Assembly: GCA_036505635.1 (NCBI GenBank)
Contig: DASXTC010000021.1
Coordinates: 189,894 to 253,893 of the forward strand
From: DASXTC01 sp036505635
GTDB lineage: Bacteria; Acidobacteriota; Polarisedimenticolia; JACPZX01; DASXTC01
Reading direction: 5' to 3'
Length of the DNA: 64,000 nt
A program made the translations under genes and the position numbers. A model generated the notes under the pieces. That model did no database searches and was not told where the DNA came from. It saw nothing but the letters and a program-made list of their open reading frames with translations. Shown piece after piece: positions 25,201-33,447 of this stretch. Each line of letters opens with the position of its first letter. Within the stretch, counting starts at the first letter, position 1.

Positions 25201-25610
25201 CCGCCGAGGCGTACTGCCTCGAGGCGATCTCGATGGATTCCGACCTTGCCGAGGCTCACGGCAATCTGGGTGTCGTCAGAGCGCGCCGGGGTCGCCCCGC
25301 GGAGGCGGAGGCCTCCTACAGGCGTGCCCTGGACCTCGATCCCGACCTGAGCGACACGCGCTTCAACCTCGGCGCTCTGTTCGAGCGGCAGGGACGGGCC
25401 GCCGAAGGGATCTCGGTCCTGGCTCCCCTGCTGGACGGCTCCCATGGAAGGGCCGACGCCACGGTCTTGAGGCTGGCGGCCCGCCTGGCGATAGCAGCGG
25501 GCGACAGGAATGCCGCGCGGGTGTGGCTGGCGGAGAGCATGGAGGCCGAGCCGGGCAGCACCGAGGCGGCCGATATGGAACGGCTGCTCGAGCCGGATCG
25601 CCAGGAATAA
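22218..25610 (+). CDS. Fused MFS-like membrane domain / spermidine-synthase-like domain / TPR protein
   Basis: A 1130-residue protein. Residues 10-500 contain about 12-14 membrane helices in an MFS-like arrangement (LIPLLAILAGASSLCFELLWARMLAIEVG at the start, the typical opening of this fusion family). Residues 540-800 are a Rossmann domain like spermidine synthase: GDLVFFREGADALVTVRRSRDGLLSLQVNGKTDAS, VLVIGLGSGVTAGAAL, VHIVEISPAVVEASRLF and YDVIASQPSNPWVAGQAILFTREFF. Residues 850-1130 are TPR repeats (SDLAEAHGNLGVVRARRGRPAEAEASYRRALDLDPDLSDTRFNLGALFERQGR). The substrate is unknown and polyamine synthesis is not proven. The GTG overlaps the GWxTD stop by 4 nt, so the two are co-translated. 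Confidence 0.82.
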   Translation: MSGTPSTRSSRLIPLLAILAGASSLCFELLWARMLAIEVGATLAALSIVVATVTLGLALGAERLGRAADRTERPIRVFALCQAGAAAMGLASSLLASLGGLARPQLGWLRIEPGGFPFLATIALTYGAFTCAASFLMGGTLPLLLRGARGRGSFGARAGGIAALNAAGAAAGALLCGFVLLPGAGLRASLMAGVALATLTALAALILDHEVSSIGGVAPPAPGFPPESPRDTASPARPAILAAMLVSGAAVTALEVGWTRVAFYSFGSSAQAGSLVLAAAIAGLALGAGLGARPDRGTRLVSSPSRTLSLFLSGGALAIAAADQLLGRLPLVAAWMGSHALPGTEAAVDLPLDQAARLGLLFGLVCLPSALLGACFPAGCRALQAAGGPVGAREGRDVGLASAACAAGNMLGAPLACFLVLPLAGSRVTLLASAAAMGVAAWFIAPPRTPARRRGALAGRELAVASLTLAAGTGLLLSWDPDLISSGPYLYGPLYESAVGSAGRETIAGAMHARGDLVFFREGADALVTVRRSRDGLLSLQVNGKTDASTGGDLRTQALTAHLPLLLRAAASPPPDRVLVIGLGSGVTAGAALTHPVGSVHIVEISPAVVEASRLFTQANHGALLDPRSTLLVRDVRAHLLFGARGVGAAPARGSDLYDVIASQPSNPWVAGQAILFTREFFSLARGRLAPGGVMCQWVQGQGLAPEDFRSIVSTFAGAFPHVSLWEESTSGGDYLLVGSEDALSLDLPRLGAAMGRAEVAADLARAEIASPADLLSLYVAGDAGIRGFALGSPAQTEDALSLEYSAPAALHRETLGAILGILEPARMDPARLPGVSESLARDLRWRARLARKEREWAAGIGLLSGGLSGADPDLLRAASYLRAGMKEHAMETLRALVLRRPTERTPRLMLAHLLMSFAAAGRPDAAEAAILELRAAVTLEPGDGRARLLLSRALFAAGLSEDALLENRRIPAPISAEAASDRCAMLLAVADDASAEAYCLEAISMDSDLAEAHGNLGVVRARRGRPAEAEASYRRALDLDPDLSDTRFNLGALFERQGRAAEGISVLAPLLDGSHGRADATVLRLAARLAIAAGDRNAARVWLAESMEAEPGSTEAADMERLLEPDRQE

Positions 25611-25837
25611 AGAGCAGGATCAGGATCGACGGCGGCGCCTCCGCTTCGGGAGAAGGATCGCATCCTCTGCCACGGCGGCGGGCGCTTCCCGGCCAGAAGC
25701 CTCTCTGCCGCCGCGTGCAGCGCCGGCGCCGATCCCGACCACCATTCAACGCGCCGGAAGGAGGAGAGTTTCCAAAAAAATCGCGGCCGCGCTCCCGGTG
25801 CGCGGGGCCCGTGCCATGACGCGGACGGACTCCCGGC
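25611..25837. other. Intergenic region without recognised element
   Basis: A 227-bp gap between the convergent fusion gene and the cyclophilin gene. It holds no convincing open frame, RNA gene or strong hairpin. Confidence 0.5.
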
Positions 25838-26806
25838 CTACTTCCTGATCGTGATTCGGCGGATCCTGACCGGCTCCAGGAACGTGTAGGCGTCGGCCTC
25901 GTTCGTCTCGCCGGTGCTCGGGACCCTGAATAGACGTGCGACGACCTCCATGCCCTCGGTCACGCGCGCGAAGAAGGTCTGCTTGCCCCTCATGTATTCG
26001 TTGGGCCCGAGCAGGATGAAGAAAATGCAGTGGCTCGTCGTGGAGGTCCCCTGCCTGAGGGCACCCACCAATCCCATCTGCATGTCGATCGCCTCGGACA
26101 TCTCCGGTGGCAGGAGCCGGTCCCATCCACCGGTCCCATCACCGTTGGGATCCCCACCCACCGCGAAGAGGCCGGGCGTCGCCTTGAAGATGGTCAGACC
26201 GTCGTAGAAACCTTGTCTGACGAGATCCACGAAGTGCTTGACGTGCTCCGGGGCCTGGGCCGGCATCAGAGTCCAGGTCATCGTCCCCAGATCGGTCTCC
26301 ACAACGGCCCTCAAGTCCTTTCCTGGATCATACGGCTCCGTGACACGGATCCGAAGAGGTCCTGCGCGAAGATCTCCATACGTCCACAAGACTTCCCAGG
26401 CTCCGGGGCGCTTCGTGAGCCTGGAGTACGACCGCGACAGGTTGATGACTCGCTCCATGGTGTCGAACGCCACCACGGTGAGCCCCTCCATCGGGTCCGC
26501 GCCGGAATTCGGCTTTTGCGGCGTCCCTTTGGCATTCCTGACGGTGAAGCGCTCAGCCAGGAAAGCCCCCGCGTCGATTGTCGCCGTGCCCTCTCCCTCT
26601 CCGCGGAAGGTCAGCTTGACTCGAAGATCCTGGCCGGGATGGACGGCGTCCTCGACCATCTCGAGGCTGATGTGCACGCTCTTGTCGCCGATGCGGGCCA
26701 CATCGTCGGCGCGGGCGGGCGCAGGCAGGAGCCCCAGGAACCCGGCAAATCCCATGAGAGCCGCCCGATTGAGCGCCATGGCAGCGGGGGCGCGCACGGG
26801 GCTCAC
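25838..26806 (-). CDS. Exported cyclophilin-type peptidyl-prolyl isomerase with N-terminal beta domain
   Basis: A protein of about 322 residues. A signal peptide (ALMGFAGFLGLLPAPARA) is followed by a beta-sandwich-like domain (about 35-150: VEDAVHPGQDLRVKLTFRGEG...WEVLWTYGDLRAGPLRIRVTEPYD). A cyclophilin domain (about 155-320) follows: VVETDLGTMTWTLMPAQAPEHVKHFVDLVRQGFYDGLTIFKATPGLFAVGGDPNGDGTGG, then FFILLGPNEYMRGKQTFFARVTEGMEVV. The catalytic Arg of classical cyclophilins (FHR) is replaced by Lys (IFK), so isomerase activity is uncertain. The GTG at 26806 overlaps the DUF4340 stop (GTGA); the ATG at 26779 gives a shorter signal peptide. It ends the Gld-like operon. Confidence 0.8.
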   Translation of the reverse strand: MSPVRAPAAMALNRAALMGFAGFLGLLPAPARADDVARIGDKSVHISLEMVEDAVHPGQDLRVKLTFRGEGEGTATIDAGAFLAERFTVRNAKGTPQKPNSGADPMEGLTVVAFDTMERVINLSRSYSRLTKRPGAWEVLWTYGDLRAGPLRIRVTEPYDPGKDLRAVVETDLGTMTWTLMPAQAPEHVKHFVDLVRQGFYDGLTIFKATPGLFAVGGDPNGDGTGGWDRLLPPEMSEAIDMQMGLVGALRQGTSTTSHCIFFILLGPNEYMRGKQTFFARVTEGMEVVARLFRVPSTGETNEADAYTFLEPVRIRRITIRK

Positions 26807-28296
26807 TCCGGTTCTTCCAGGGTGGAGGGTGCGGAGTTCGGATCCGCGGCGGTGGCGTTGGGGTCCTTGGCGCCGGGAGTCGGAGCCGTCAGCTCGGACG
26901 CACGGTCGAGCAGCGTCTGCACCGCCGCGGCCGGGACCAGATAGACGGACGAAGAGACCGTCGAGGTGACCGGTCGCATTCCAGGCGAGAGGCTTCCGCC
27001 GTCCGCCCGCGCCGGAATCTTGACCGTGACGGATCGGGCCGTCTCGCCGCTTCCCTCCATCAAGGTCACCGTGAGCGCGGGTTCCTCCGGCGCCCGGCCC
27101 GTCGCGCCCGGCCCGTCGAGGAAGCCGGTCGCCTTGACTGCCTCGATGGCATCGAGGAGTGCGTTCACCTGCTCGGAAGGCATCTCTCCCCCGTCCGCGC
27201 CCCCCCAATGCCACTTCGAGCTCTCCTGGTCCTTCACGAGCGTCACGGGCCCGTCCTTGCGCCGCAGCTCGACCCTCGCCAGCTTCCAGCGATCGAGCGG
27301 CGCCGGGCGAGCCTCCCGATACTCGGAGAGGGAGGCCAGCGGTTTGCCGAGCTTCTCCAGAACGTCCTTCTTGATCTTCATGACGGCGGGCATGTCGTCT
27401 CGACGCGCGTAAACGGCCTCGCCCCCATTCGGATCGGCGAAGGCGACGCGCACCGAGGAGCCGGGCGCCCCGCCGGCCTCCGGTTCCTCCTGTTTGATCC
27501 AGACCGTCAGGTGAAGCACCGGCGCGTCAAGTCCAAAGCGACGCAGGTCCTCGGGAGAGGGGTTCTCCGACTCGAAGCTCTCGGCCTCCAGCGACTGCAG
27601 ATCGAACCAGAGCCCTTGCACCTTGCTTCCTTCCGCCGGAAACGCGATGGGGCTCTCGATCCTCCACTCGTCGCCGGCCGCTCCGCGCGCGAAGGCCACC
27701 GCTTCAGCCCCTCTTTCGATCTTGAAGCGCGCCACCTTCCAGACATCGGCGCCCACCACCTTCTTGTAGCGCAGCGCGGCCGGGTCGGCCGTGAGGATCT
27801 GGGCGGCGTCACCCGACACCAGCAGAACGTCGCCCGCACCCGGCCTCTGAGCATAGTAGTTGCCGCCGATCGCGGTCTTGTCACCGAGGCTCAAGGAAAG
27901 ATCCGCTGCGGCCTCGGAGAGCTTGATCGTCACCCGCGCCTGCGGCTCCTTGAGCTTGAACTCCGCCAATTCCGCTTCGGCGACGGCGTCGAGCTTCTGC
28001 TCGATCCTCAGGAAGCTGAGGCTGCTCAGGAGGGCCGAGACCTTGTCGGGGTCGGCCCGCGCCTCGAGAGGCGTGGCGATCCGCCACTGCCCCGCATCGA
28101 GGCGCAGGGTCAACTCAGGAGAGCCTGGTTTGGCGATGACGACCTCCCGCACCTTGTCCCGCTCGAACGTGAAGACGTTCTTTTCGGACTCTTTCGCCGA
28201 TTCGCGGGCCTCCTCACCGCGGTACTCATAGTAGTAGATGAAGACTCCGAGGCCCGCCAGAACGAGACACGCGAGAAGAGTATTGCGGAAGCGCAT
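26803..28296 (-). CDS. DUF4340 domain-containing protein
   Basis: A 497-residue protein with one N-terminal membrane helix (NTLLACLVLAGLGVFIYYYEYRG) and a large extracytoplasmic part made of repeated beta-rich units of the DUF4340 type: FTFERDKVREVVIAKPGSPELTLRLDAGQWRIATPLEARADPDKVSALLSSLSFLRIEQ, and again later with LARVELRRKDGPVTLVKDQESSKWHWGG. DUF4340 proteins are regularly encoded beside GldG-type ABC auxiliary proteins, as here, but their job is unknown. The ATG at 28296 follows the GldG-like stop by 11 nt. It overlaps the cyclophilin gene by 4 nt. Confidence 0.85.
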   Translation of the reverse strand: MRFRNTLLACLVLAGLGVFIYYYEYRGEEARESAKESEKNVFTFERDKVREVVIAKPGSPELTLRLDAGQWRIATPLEARADPDKVSALLSSLSFLRIEQKLDAVAEAELAEFKLKEPQARVTIKLSEAAADLSLSLGDKTAIGGNYYAQRPGAGDVLLVSGDAAQILTADPAALRYKKVVGADVWKVARFKIERGAEAVAFARGAAGDEWRIESPIAFPAEGSKVQGLWFDLQSLEAESFESENPSPEDLRRFGLDAPVLHLTVWIKQEEPEAGGAPGSSVRVAFADPNGGEAVYARRDDMPAVMKIKKDVLEKLGKPLASLSEYREARPAPLDRWKLARVELRRKDGPVTLVKDQESSKWHWGGADGGEMPSEQVNALLDAIEAVKATGFLDGPGATGRAPEEPALTVTLMEGSGETARSVTVKIPARADGGSLSPGMRPVTSTVSSSVYLVPAAAVQTLLDRASELTAPTPGAKDPNATAADPNSAPSTLEEPE

Positions 28297-28307
28297 GACG
28301 GAGGCCG

Positions 28308-29897
28308 TCAGAGACGGCGCCGGCGCAGCCAGACGCCCGCCCCAACGACCAGCGCCGCCAGCGGGCTGAGCGCCAGGCTGTACCACTTGAGGACGCGCGC
28401 CTGCAGTCCCGTGAGAACGACCGGCTGGGGCATCTGGGTCCGCGGCCGGATCGAGATCAGGTCCGAGCGCTCGTTGAGCCACGCCATCGTGTTCATGAAG
28501 AGGTCTTTGTTGCCGCCCAGCGCGAACGCCTGATTGGACGCGTAGTCGGAGTCTCCGAACAGCACGAGACGGGTCTCCTTCTGGCGGGGGGGCGGCGCAT
28601 TGGGATCGGCGGGGGCTTCGGCTTCCTTGATCTTGCGAACCGCGACGGCCGCGACGTTCAATGGTCCCTGTTTGTCCTGCCCAGGATCGAAGGAGACCCG
28701 GTCGGCCATCGCACCTCTCTCGCCCCACGACTGCGCGCCCGTGTGCGCGATCGTCTCGGTGGTGACGTCCGGCTCAGAGGCCGGAGCGGTCTCGACCGAC
28801 TCGACGGTGGGAAAGATCGTCACGAGACCCTCGAAATCCTTGGTGATGGCGTGCGTGCCGTACTCGTAGACCACCGGTGTGGCAGGCGAGCCGCCCATGA
28901 GCCTGGCCATCGGGTTGACGTCCACGATGAAGTCGTTGCCCAGCTTGAGGCCGTAGGCGCCCAGCAACGGGTCGAGCCCGGTGGACGTCCCGGGCTCAAC
29001 GAGGATCAGCGCGCGCCCGCCCCCCTTGAGATACGTCTGCAGCGCTTCGATCTCCGGTGGGAGCATCGCGTGCGTGGGGCCGGCCACCACGACGGACGCG
29101 CAGTCGGCCGCCACGCCGTTCCCCTCGAGCAGACGGACCTCCCGCACCTCGAAATTCTCCTTCTTGAGAGCCTCCACCGCATGCTGGAAACCGCCCGCTC
29201 CCGAGTCGGCGATCTGCTTTTCTCCGTGCCCCGTCGTGAGGCAGATGACGCTCTTGCTCGTGCTGGTCGCCTTGATCAGCGCGTTGGTCAGATCCTCCTC
29301 GGTCAGCCCGGTCGAGGAGAACGACGGGGTGACGCGCGCCTCACCGGTCTTGGCCGCGACGATCACGATGCCGTCCTGCTCCACGCCGTAGGCCCGCACT
29401 TCTCCCGGGCTGCGCACGGGGTCGAGCACCCTGACCGTGAGGTGCGAAGTCAGGTACTTGTATTCCTCGAGCAGATCGATGGCGGCCTGCCTTCCGGCCG
29501 CGGTCGTCGTGTAGAAGGCCGTCACCGTGACGTCTTGCCCCTCCCTGTCGATCCCCTTGAGGATCTGGATCGTTTGCGGTGAGAGGGTGTGGACTCCCTG
29601 GCTGGTCAGGTCGAACCGCCGGGTGTGGCGCGCCGCGAGAAAATCGACCCCTCCCAGGATACCCAGCACGACGAGGGAGTAGAAAACCGCGTTGGCGCCG
29701 TAGCGGAAGGGACGCCCCCTGAGCATGTTCCTGAGGTCCTCACGGTTGAGGACCGTGGCACCCAGGAGGAGCGCGAATCCCGCGCCGGACAGGATCCATC
29801 CCCAGACCCGGTGGTCCGGAAGAAAGTAGACGATGCCGGAGCCGGACAGCGCCATCAGGACGCCCGCCGTGCCACCAAACTTGCGAAGCGCCTCCAC
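28308..29897 (-). CDS. GldG-like ABC transporter auxiliary protein
   Basis: A 529-residue membrane protein. Three N-terminal helices (LMALSGSGIVYFLPDH, WILSGAGFALLLGATVL, ANAVFYSLVVLGILGGVDFLAARH) are followed by the extracytoplasmic ABC_transp_aux domain (FDLTSQGVHTLSPQTIQILKGI, VTVTAFYTT, EYKYLTSHLTVRVLDPVRSPGEVRAYGVEQDGIVIV, GGRALILVEPGTSTGLDPLLGAYGLKLGNDFIVDVNP) and a last C-terminal helix with an Arg-rich tail. This is the GldG architecture of the Bacteroidota gliding cluster and of homologues in non-gliding bacteria. It follows the GldF-like permease by 3 nt. No other gliding genes are visible, so motility should not be inferred. Confidence 0.85.
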   Translation of the reverse strand: MEALRKFGGTAGVLMALSGSGIVYFLPDHRVWGWILSGAGFALLLGATVLNREDLRNMLRGRPFRYGANAVFYSLVVLGILGGVDFLAARHTRRFDLTSQGVHTLSPQTIQILKGIDREGQDVTVTAFYTTTAAGRQAAIDLLEEYKYLTSHLTVRVLDPVRSPGEVRAYGVEQDGIVIVAAKTGEARVTPSFSSTGLTEEDLTNALIKATSTSKSVICLTTGHGEKQIADSGAGGFQHAVEALKKENFEVREVRLLEGNGVAADCASVVVAGPTHAMLPPEIEALQTYLKGGGRALILVEPGTSTGLDPLLGAYGLKLGNDFIVDVNPMARLMGGSPATPVVYEYGTHAITKDFEGLVTIFPTVESVETAPASEPDVTTETIAHTGAQSWGERGAMADRVSFDPGQDKQGPLNVAAVAVRKIKEAEAPADPNAPPPRQKETRLVLFGDSDYASNQAFALGGNKDLFMNTMAWLNERSDLISIRPRTQMPQPVVLTGLQARVLKWYSLALSPLAALVVGAGVWLRRRRL

Positions 29898-29900
29898 GAC

Positions 29901-30677
29901 CTACCTCCACCGCCCGGAGTCGATGACCCGTTGCGTCAGAAAGAGCCCGAATGCGATGAAGGTCAGGTAGTAGACCACCGACCCCGTGTCGATGACCCCC
30001 TTGAGAAAGTCCTCGTAGTGCTCCGAGATGGACAACGCCTTGAGCAGCTCTCCGTACTCGCCTCCCCCGCCACCGATCCCACCGAGGAAACCCACCACCC
30101 AGAAGAACAGACAGATGACGAACCCGACGATCGCCGAGATGATCTGGTTGGAAGAGAGCGACGAGCTGAAGAGCCCGGCCGACAGGAAGGCCCCCACCAT
30201 CAGCAGGGTCCCGAGGTAGACCGCCACGAGAGGTCCCTTCTCGAGCGCGGCGCCGGTCATGATCAGGTAAAGGGGGTACTGGAAGGTCAGCAGCAGCATG
30301 AAGGCGGCGAAGCCCAGGGCGCCGAGGTACTTTCCCATGACGAGCTGCCCCGTGGAGATCGGGGCGGTCAGCAGGAGCTCGGCGGTCCCCATGCGCCTCT
30401 CCTCGGCGAGGATCCTCATCGACAGGATCGGCGCCACGAAGATCATGATCACGCCGAACGTCGAGTAGAAATTGCGCACGATGACGTCGTGGAGGTTGAG
30501 CTGACTCGCCCACATGGGATTCGCCGACGCCTGCATCGAGAACTCGGAGTACTGCAGCACCAGCGCGAGAAAGAAGTACCCTACGATGAACAGAAAGAAC
30601 GTGAGGATCACGTACGCGATCGGCGAGACGAAATAGGACCTCAGCTCGCGCGTCATGATGGTCCAGATGTTCCTCAT
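29901..30677 (-). CDS. ABC transporter permease, GldF-like
   Basis: A 258-residue ABC-2-type permease with six membrane helices: PIAYVILTFFLFIVGYFFLAL, FGVIMIFVAPILSMRIL, the MGKYLGALGFAAFMLLLTF helix, PLVAVYLGTLLMVGAFLSAGLF, IISAIVGFVICLFFWVVGFLGGI and VVYYLTFIAFGLFLTQRVI. The coupling segment RILAEERRMGTAELLLTAPIS is typical of GldF. A glycine run (GGIGGGGGEYGE) lies in the last loop. The ATG overlaps the ATPase stop (ATGA), so the two are made together and form one transporter. Confidence 0.9.
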   Translation of the reverse strand: MRNIWTIMTRELRSYFVSPIAYVILTFFLFIVGYFFLALVLQYSEFSMQASANPMWASQLNLHDVIVRNFYSTFGVIMIFVAPILSMRILAEERRMGTAELLLTAPISTGQLVMGKYLGALGFAAFMLLLTFQYPLYLIMTGAALEKGPLVAVYLGTLLMVGAFLSAGLFSSSLSSNQIISAIVGFVICLFFWVVGFLGGIGGGGGEYGELLKALSISEHYEDFLKGVIDTGSVVYYLTFIAFGLFLTQRVIDSGRWR

Positions 30678-31615
30678 GCCGCCGCCCTCGCGCCCGAACC
30701 CGTCAGGCTGAGGTAGATGTCCTCCAGGGACGGCGTCAGCGGCGTCATCTCGAGCAGACCCCAGCCGCGCGCGACGACCTCCGCGGCGATCCGCTCGCGC
30801 AGCTCGGCGGAGGCCTCCACGGTCAGCGCGTAGGCGCCCGGACGGGCCCCGTCGCTTCCGACCGAATGAACGCCCGGCAGTCTCATCAGAGTCTGGGCCA
30901 CCGGCTCCCCTTCCCGCGCCACCTGCAGGTGGATCCGCTGCGTGGCCCCGTCCCCCGCGGCGAGCTGCGACAGCGGGCCGGAGACGACCACCTCGCCGTA
31001 GTTGATGATCGCCACGTGGGAGCAGGCGGCGGTCACCTCGGAGAGGATGTGCGTGGAGAAGATGACGGTGTGCTCGCCGGCCAGCCCCTTGATGACCTCG
31101 CGGATCTCCTTGATCTGCGCCGGGTCGAGGCCGACCGTGGGCTCGTCGAGGATCAGGACCGGCGGATCGTTGATCAAGGCCTGCGCCAGCCCGACGCGCT
31201 GGCGGTATCCGCGCGACAGATGCCCGATCACGCGTGAGAGCACATCCCCCAGGCCGCACCTGGCGGCGACGACGTCGATCCGGGCGCCGACCTGACGGCC
31301 CGGCACCCCCTTGATCCTCGCCACGAAGTCGAGATAGGAGCGGATCGTCATCTCGTCGTAAAGAGGAGGGTTTTCCGGCAGGTAGCCGATACGGCGGCGG
31401 ACCTCCTGAGACTGCTCGAAGACGTCGAAGCCCGCCACGCGCGCGGTGCCGGAGCTTGCGGGCATGTAGCAGGTGAGGATCCGCATCGTGGTCGTCTTGC
31501 CCGCGCCGTTGGGCCCGAGGAAGCCCAGGATCTCCCCCTTCGCCACCCTGAACGAGACTTCCTTGACGGCCGGCCTGCCGCCGAAGCTCTTGCTGAGCCG
31601 TTCGACCTCGATCAT
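30674..31615 (-). CDS. ABC transporter ATPase, GldA/NatA-like
   Basis: A 313-residue ATPase that drives the GldF-like permease. Walker A is GPNGAGKTTT (about 35-44), the signature is LSRGYRQR, Walker B is PPVLILDEP and the switch His is in FSTHIL. The C-terminal 80 residues (RIHLQVAREGEPVAQTLMRLPGVHSVGS...LTPSLEDIYLSLTGSG) form the extension seen in GldA and CcmA-like exporters. It is the first gene of a five-gene operon. A strong -35 box stands about 115 bp upstream. It is the only ABC ATPase in the window. Confidence 0.92.
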   Translation of the reverse strand: MIEVERLSKSFGGRPAVKEVSFRVAKGEILGFLGPNGAGKTTTMRILTCYMPASSGTARVAGFDVFEQSQEVRRRIGYLPENPPLYDEMTIRSYLDFVARIKGVPGRQVGARIDVVAARCGLGDVLSRVIGHLSRGYRQRVGLAQALINDPPVLILDEPTVGLDPAQIKEIREVIKGLAGEHTVIFSTHILSEVTAACSHVAIINYGEVVVSGPLSQLAAGDGATQRIHLQVAREGEPVAQTLMRLPGVHSVGSDGARPGAYALTVEASAELRERIAAEVVARGWGLLEMTPLTPSLEDIYLSLTGSGARAAA

Positions 31616-31705
31616 TCCGCGTAAACCCCCATCGGAAAACCGTGGTGATCGAACCTCTCGTCCTGGCAGACGATACCCGCAGAGGGTCGCTTACTCGGAC
31701 GTGAA

Positions 31706-31734
31706 TAGATAGCAAAGCTCCCGGGCAGTGTCAA
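31706..31734 (-). promoter_or_regulatory. Promoter of the Gld-like operon
   Basis: On the minus strand a perfect TTGACA (31734-31729), a 17-nt spacer and TATCTA (31711-31706). Transcription should start near 31699, giving a leader of about 84 nt. It lies between the end of the DciA-like gene and the ATPase gene. Confidence 0.6.
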
Positions 31735-31768
31735 CCCGGCGGCGCTCTACCGGCGGGAAGGGGCGCGG

Positions 31769-32359
31769 CTAGCAGTTTCTGGCGAGGTATCGCCCCATCA
31801 CCCCCCGGAGGTGATCCCGCAGAGAAGTGTCCGCGATCGTCTCCAGCGTCGGTGAAACCTCGACGGCCAGGTCGGTTGGGGCCGCCGGCAGCCTGGGGGC
31901 CGTGGAATGCCCCACCGGAACGCCCGTCCGCCCCATCTCCTGCCCGCGGGGCTGGCTACCGGCCGCCCCCAGCCGGAAGCTGATCTGAGCGACCGGATGG
32001 TCCGGCAGGAGCCGGGCCAGCCGCGAGAGGATCTCCGGCCTCGCCCGTTCCAGCTCGCGTCTCCAGGAAACGTCGCGCACTTCGACGGTCAGTACGGAAG
32101 TCTTGTACGAACAGGGACGCGAGACCGTCTTGAGGTGGGGCCCCACGACTCGCCTCCACGCGGTCTGGAGCCGCAGCAACCTCAGACGTTCCGCGCTCCT
32201 TGCGGCGAGCGGCTCCGCATGGCCCGGGAGGGCCGTGGCCCGCCCCGGCGTCCCAACGGTCACGAGCGCGTCGCTGAACAGGGCGACCTCATCGAAGGTG
32301 AGGAAATCGGACTCCGCCCGGGAGCGCCGGGACCTGCGCGTCGCGCTGGGGTAGATCAT
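31769..32359 (-). CDS. DUF721 protein, DciA-like
   Basis: A 196-residue protein with a DUF721 domain at residues 55-125 (LLRLQTAWRRVVGPHLKTVSRPCSYKTSVLTVEVRDVSWRRELERARPEILSRL). DUF721 includes DciA, the ancestral loader of the replicative helicase DnaB. The domain has the family's W-x-x-VVG and L-V-x-x-S-x-W-x-x-EL pattern. The N-terminal 50 and C-terminal 70 residues are low in similarity to anything I recognise; the tail is Pro/Ala-rich and ends in a short helix. The ATG at 32359 is chosen because the upstream extension of the frame has no protein character. It is separated from its neighbours and may be its own unit. Confidence 0.75.
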   Translation of the reverse strand: MIYPSATRRSRRSRAESDFLTFDEVALFSDALVTVGTPGRATALPGHAEPLAARSAERLRLLRLQTAWRRVVGPHLKTVSRPCSYKTSVLTVEVRDVSWRRELERARPEILSRLARLLPDHPVAQISFRLGAAGSQPRGQEMGRTGVPVGHSTAPRLPAAPTDLAVEVSPTLETIADTSLRDHLRGVMGRYLARNC

Positions 32360-32466
32360 CGATGTTCCGTCTTTGCCGAGGTGAGTGAAACAACGACCGG
32401 GAGGATGACAACGAGGCCCGATTCTATGCGGCGGCGAACCCGGGGTCAAGGAGGAATACGGGTTCG

Positions 32467-33447
32467 TCAGTGCGGGAAGGCCATCATTCCGATGGTATCC
32501 ACCAGCGCGTGCGCGTAGGCCGCCGCGAGGAGGCTCCCCGTGCGAAGGTAGGCCCAGCCGTAGCACATTCCCGCCGCGGTGGCGAGCATCACGTAGCGCC
32601 AGTCGCCGGGCGGGTTGTTGAGGTGCGCCAGCCCGAAGATCACCGATGAGATGAGGAGTGATGTGTACGGGCCGCCGGTCCGAATCATTCTCTGCAGCAT
32701 GTTGAAGATCAGCCCGCGGAACAGAACCTCTTCCGGGAGCGCCACGAAAAAAAAGATCCCGAGAAACATCAGGAACGACTTGCCGGGGCCGACCCAGTGC
32801 GGGGAGAACTGGACGAAGCCTGTGGCCAGTGCCGTGGGGATACCGATGGCCAGGAATGCCAGGAGGGCGATCAGCCCGACGCTGACATCCTCGGTGGAAA
32901 GACGGAACCTGTATCCCACCCCGTCGAGCCTCCGCACCACCATGAAGCAGAAGAGCGCCAGCTCCATGCCCAGCGTCTTTGCCAGGACGTAGGAGGGGTT
33001 TCCGGCCGGCAGGTTCCAGAACTTCTCGAAGTATTGCAGCTCCACGGGCAGCCAGAGCAGCAGCAGAACCAGCAGGTCGACCACCGAGGGGCGCGCCCCG
33101 CCCCGTCCCCACGCCGCGAGCAGAAGGATGGGAGCCCCGATGTACAGGACCAGCCCGAGCGTCCGGCGCAAGGAGAGGTGCCCGCCGCCCCCCACCAGCA
33201 CCACGAGCCCGGGCACCAGCAGGAGAAACCCCATCAACGTCAACCGCACCCGGTTCGATCGACCCATCTCCCGCAGCGCCTCCACGACGCGGTCGAAGCC
33301 GAGGGCGAAGTAGGGGATCATCAGGAGGCCGAAGGCGAGCACGACCCAGACGCTCGTCACCTCCGTGGCCCTGCGATAACCGTAGTAGGCGGCCGCGGCC
33401 GTCAGGCCCGCCACGAGAATCCCGATCGTGAGCAGCGTCCTCTTCAC
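32467..33447 (-). CDS. CPBP-family intramembrane glutamic endopeptidase
   Basis: A 326-residue membrane protease of the CPBP/Abi (type II CAAX prenyl protease-like) family with about eight helices. The three conserved motifs are present near the C-terminus: VALPEEVLFRGLIFNML (the Glu-Glu-x-x-x-Arg site), SSVIFGLAHLNN and AAAYAHALVDTIG. The start GTG at 33447 overlaps the stop of the secreted metalloprotease gene (GTGA), so two unrelated proteases are translated together. Substrates are unknown; in bacteria such proteins act in bacteriocin immunity or membrane protein processing. Confidence 0.85.
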   Translation of the reverse strand: MKRTLLTIGILVAGLTAAAAYYGYRRATEVTSVWVVLAFGLLMIPYFALGFDRVVEALREMGRSNRVRLTLMGFLLLVPGLVVLVGGGGHLSLRRTLGLVLYIGAPILLLAAWGRGGARPSVVDLLVLLLLWLPVELQYFEKFWNLPAGNPSYVLAKTLGMELALFCFMVVRRLDGVGYRFRLSTEDVSVGLIALLAFLAIGIPTALATGFVQFSPHWVGPGKSFLMFLGIFFFVALPEEVLFRGLIFNMLQRMIRTGGPYTSLLISSVIFGLAHLNNPPGDWRYVMLATAAGMCYGWAYLRTGSLLAAAYAHALVDTIGMMAFPH

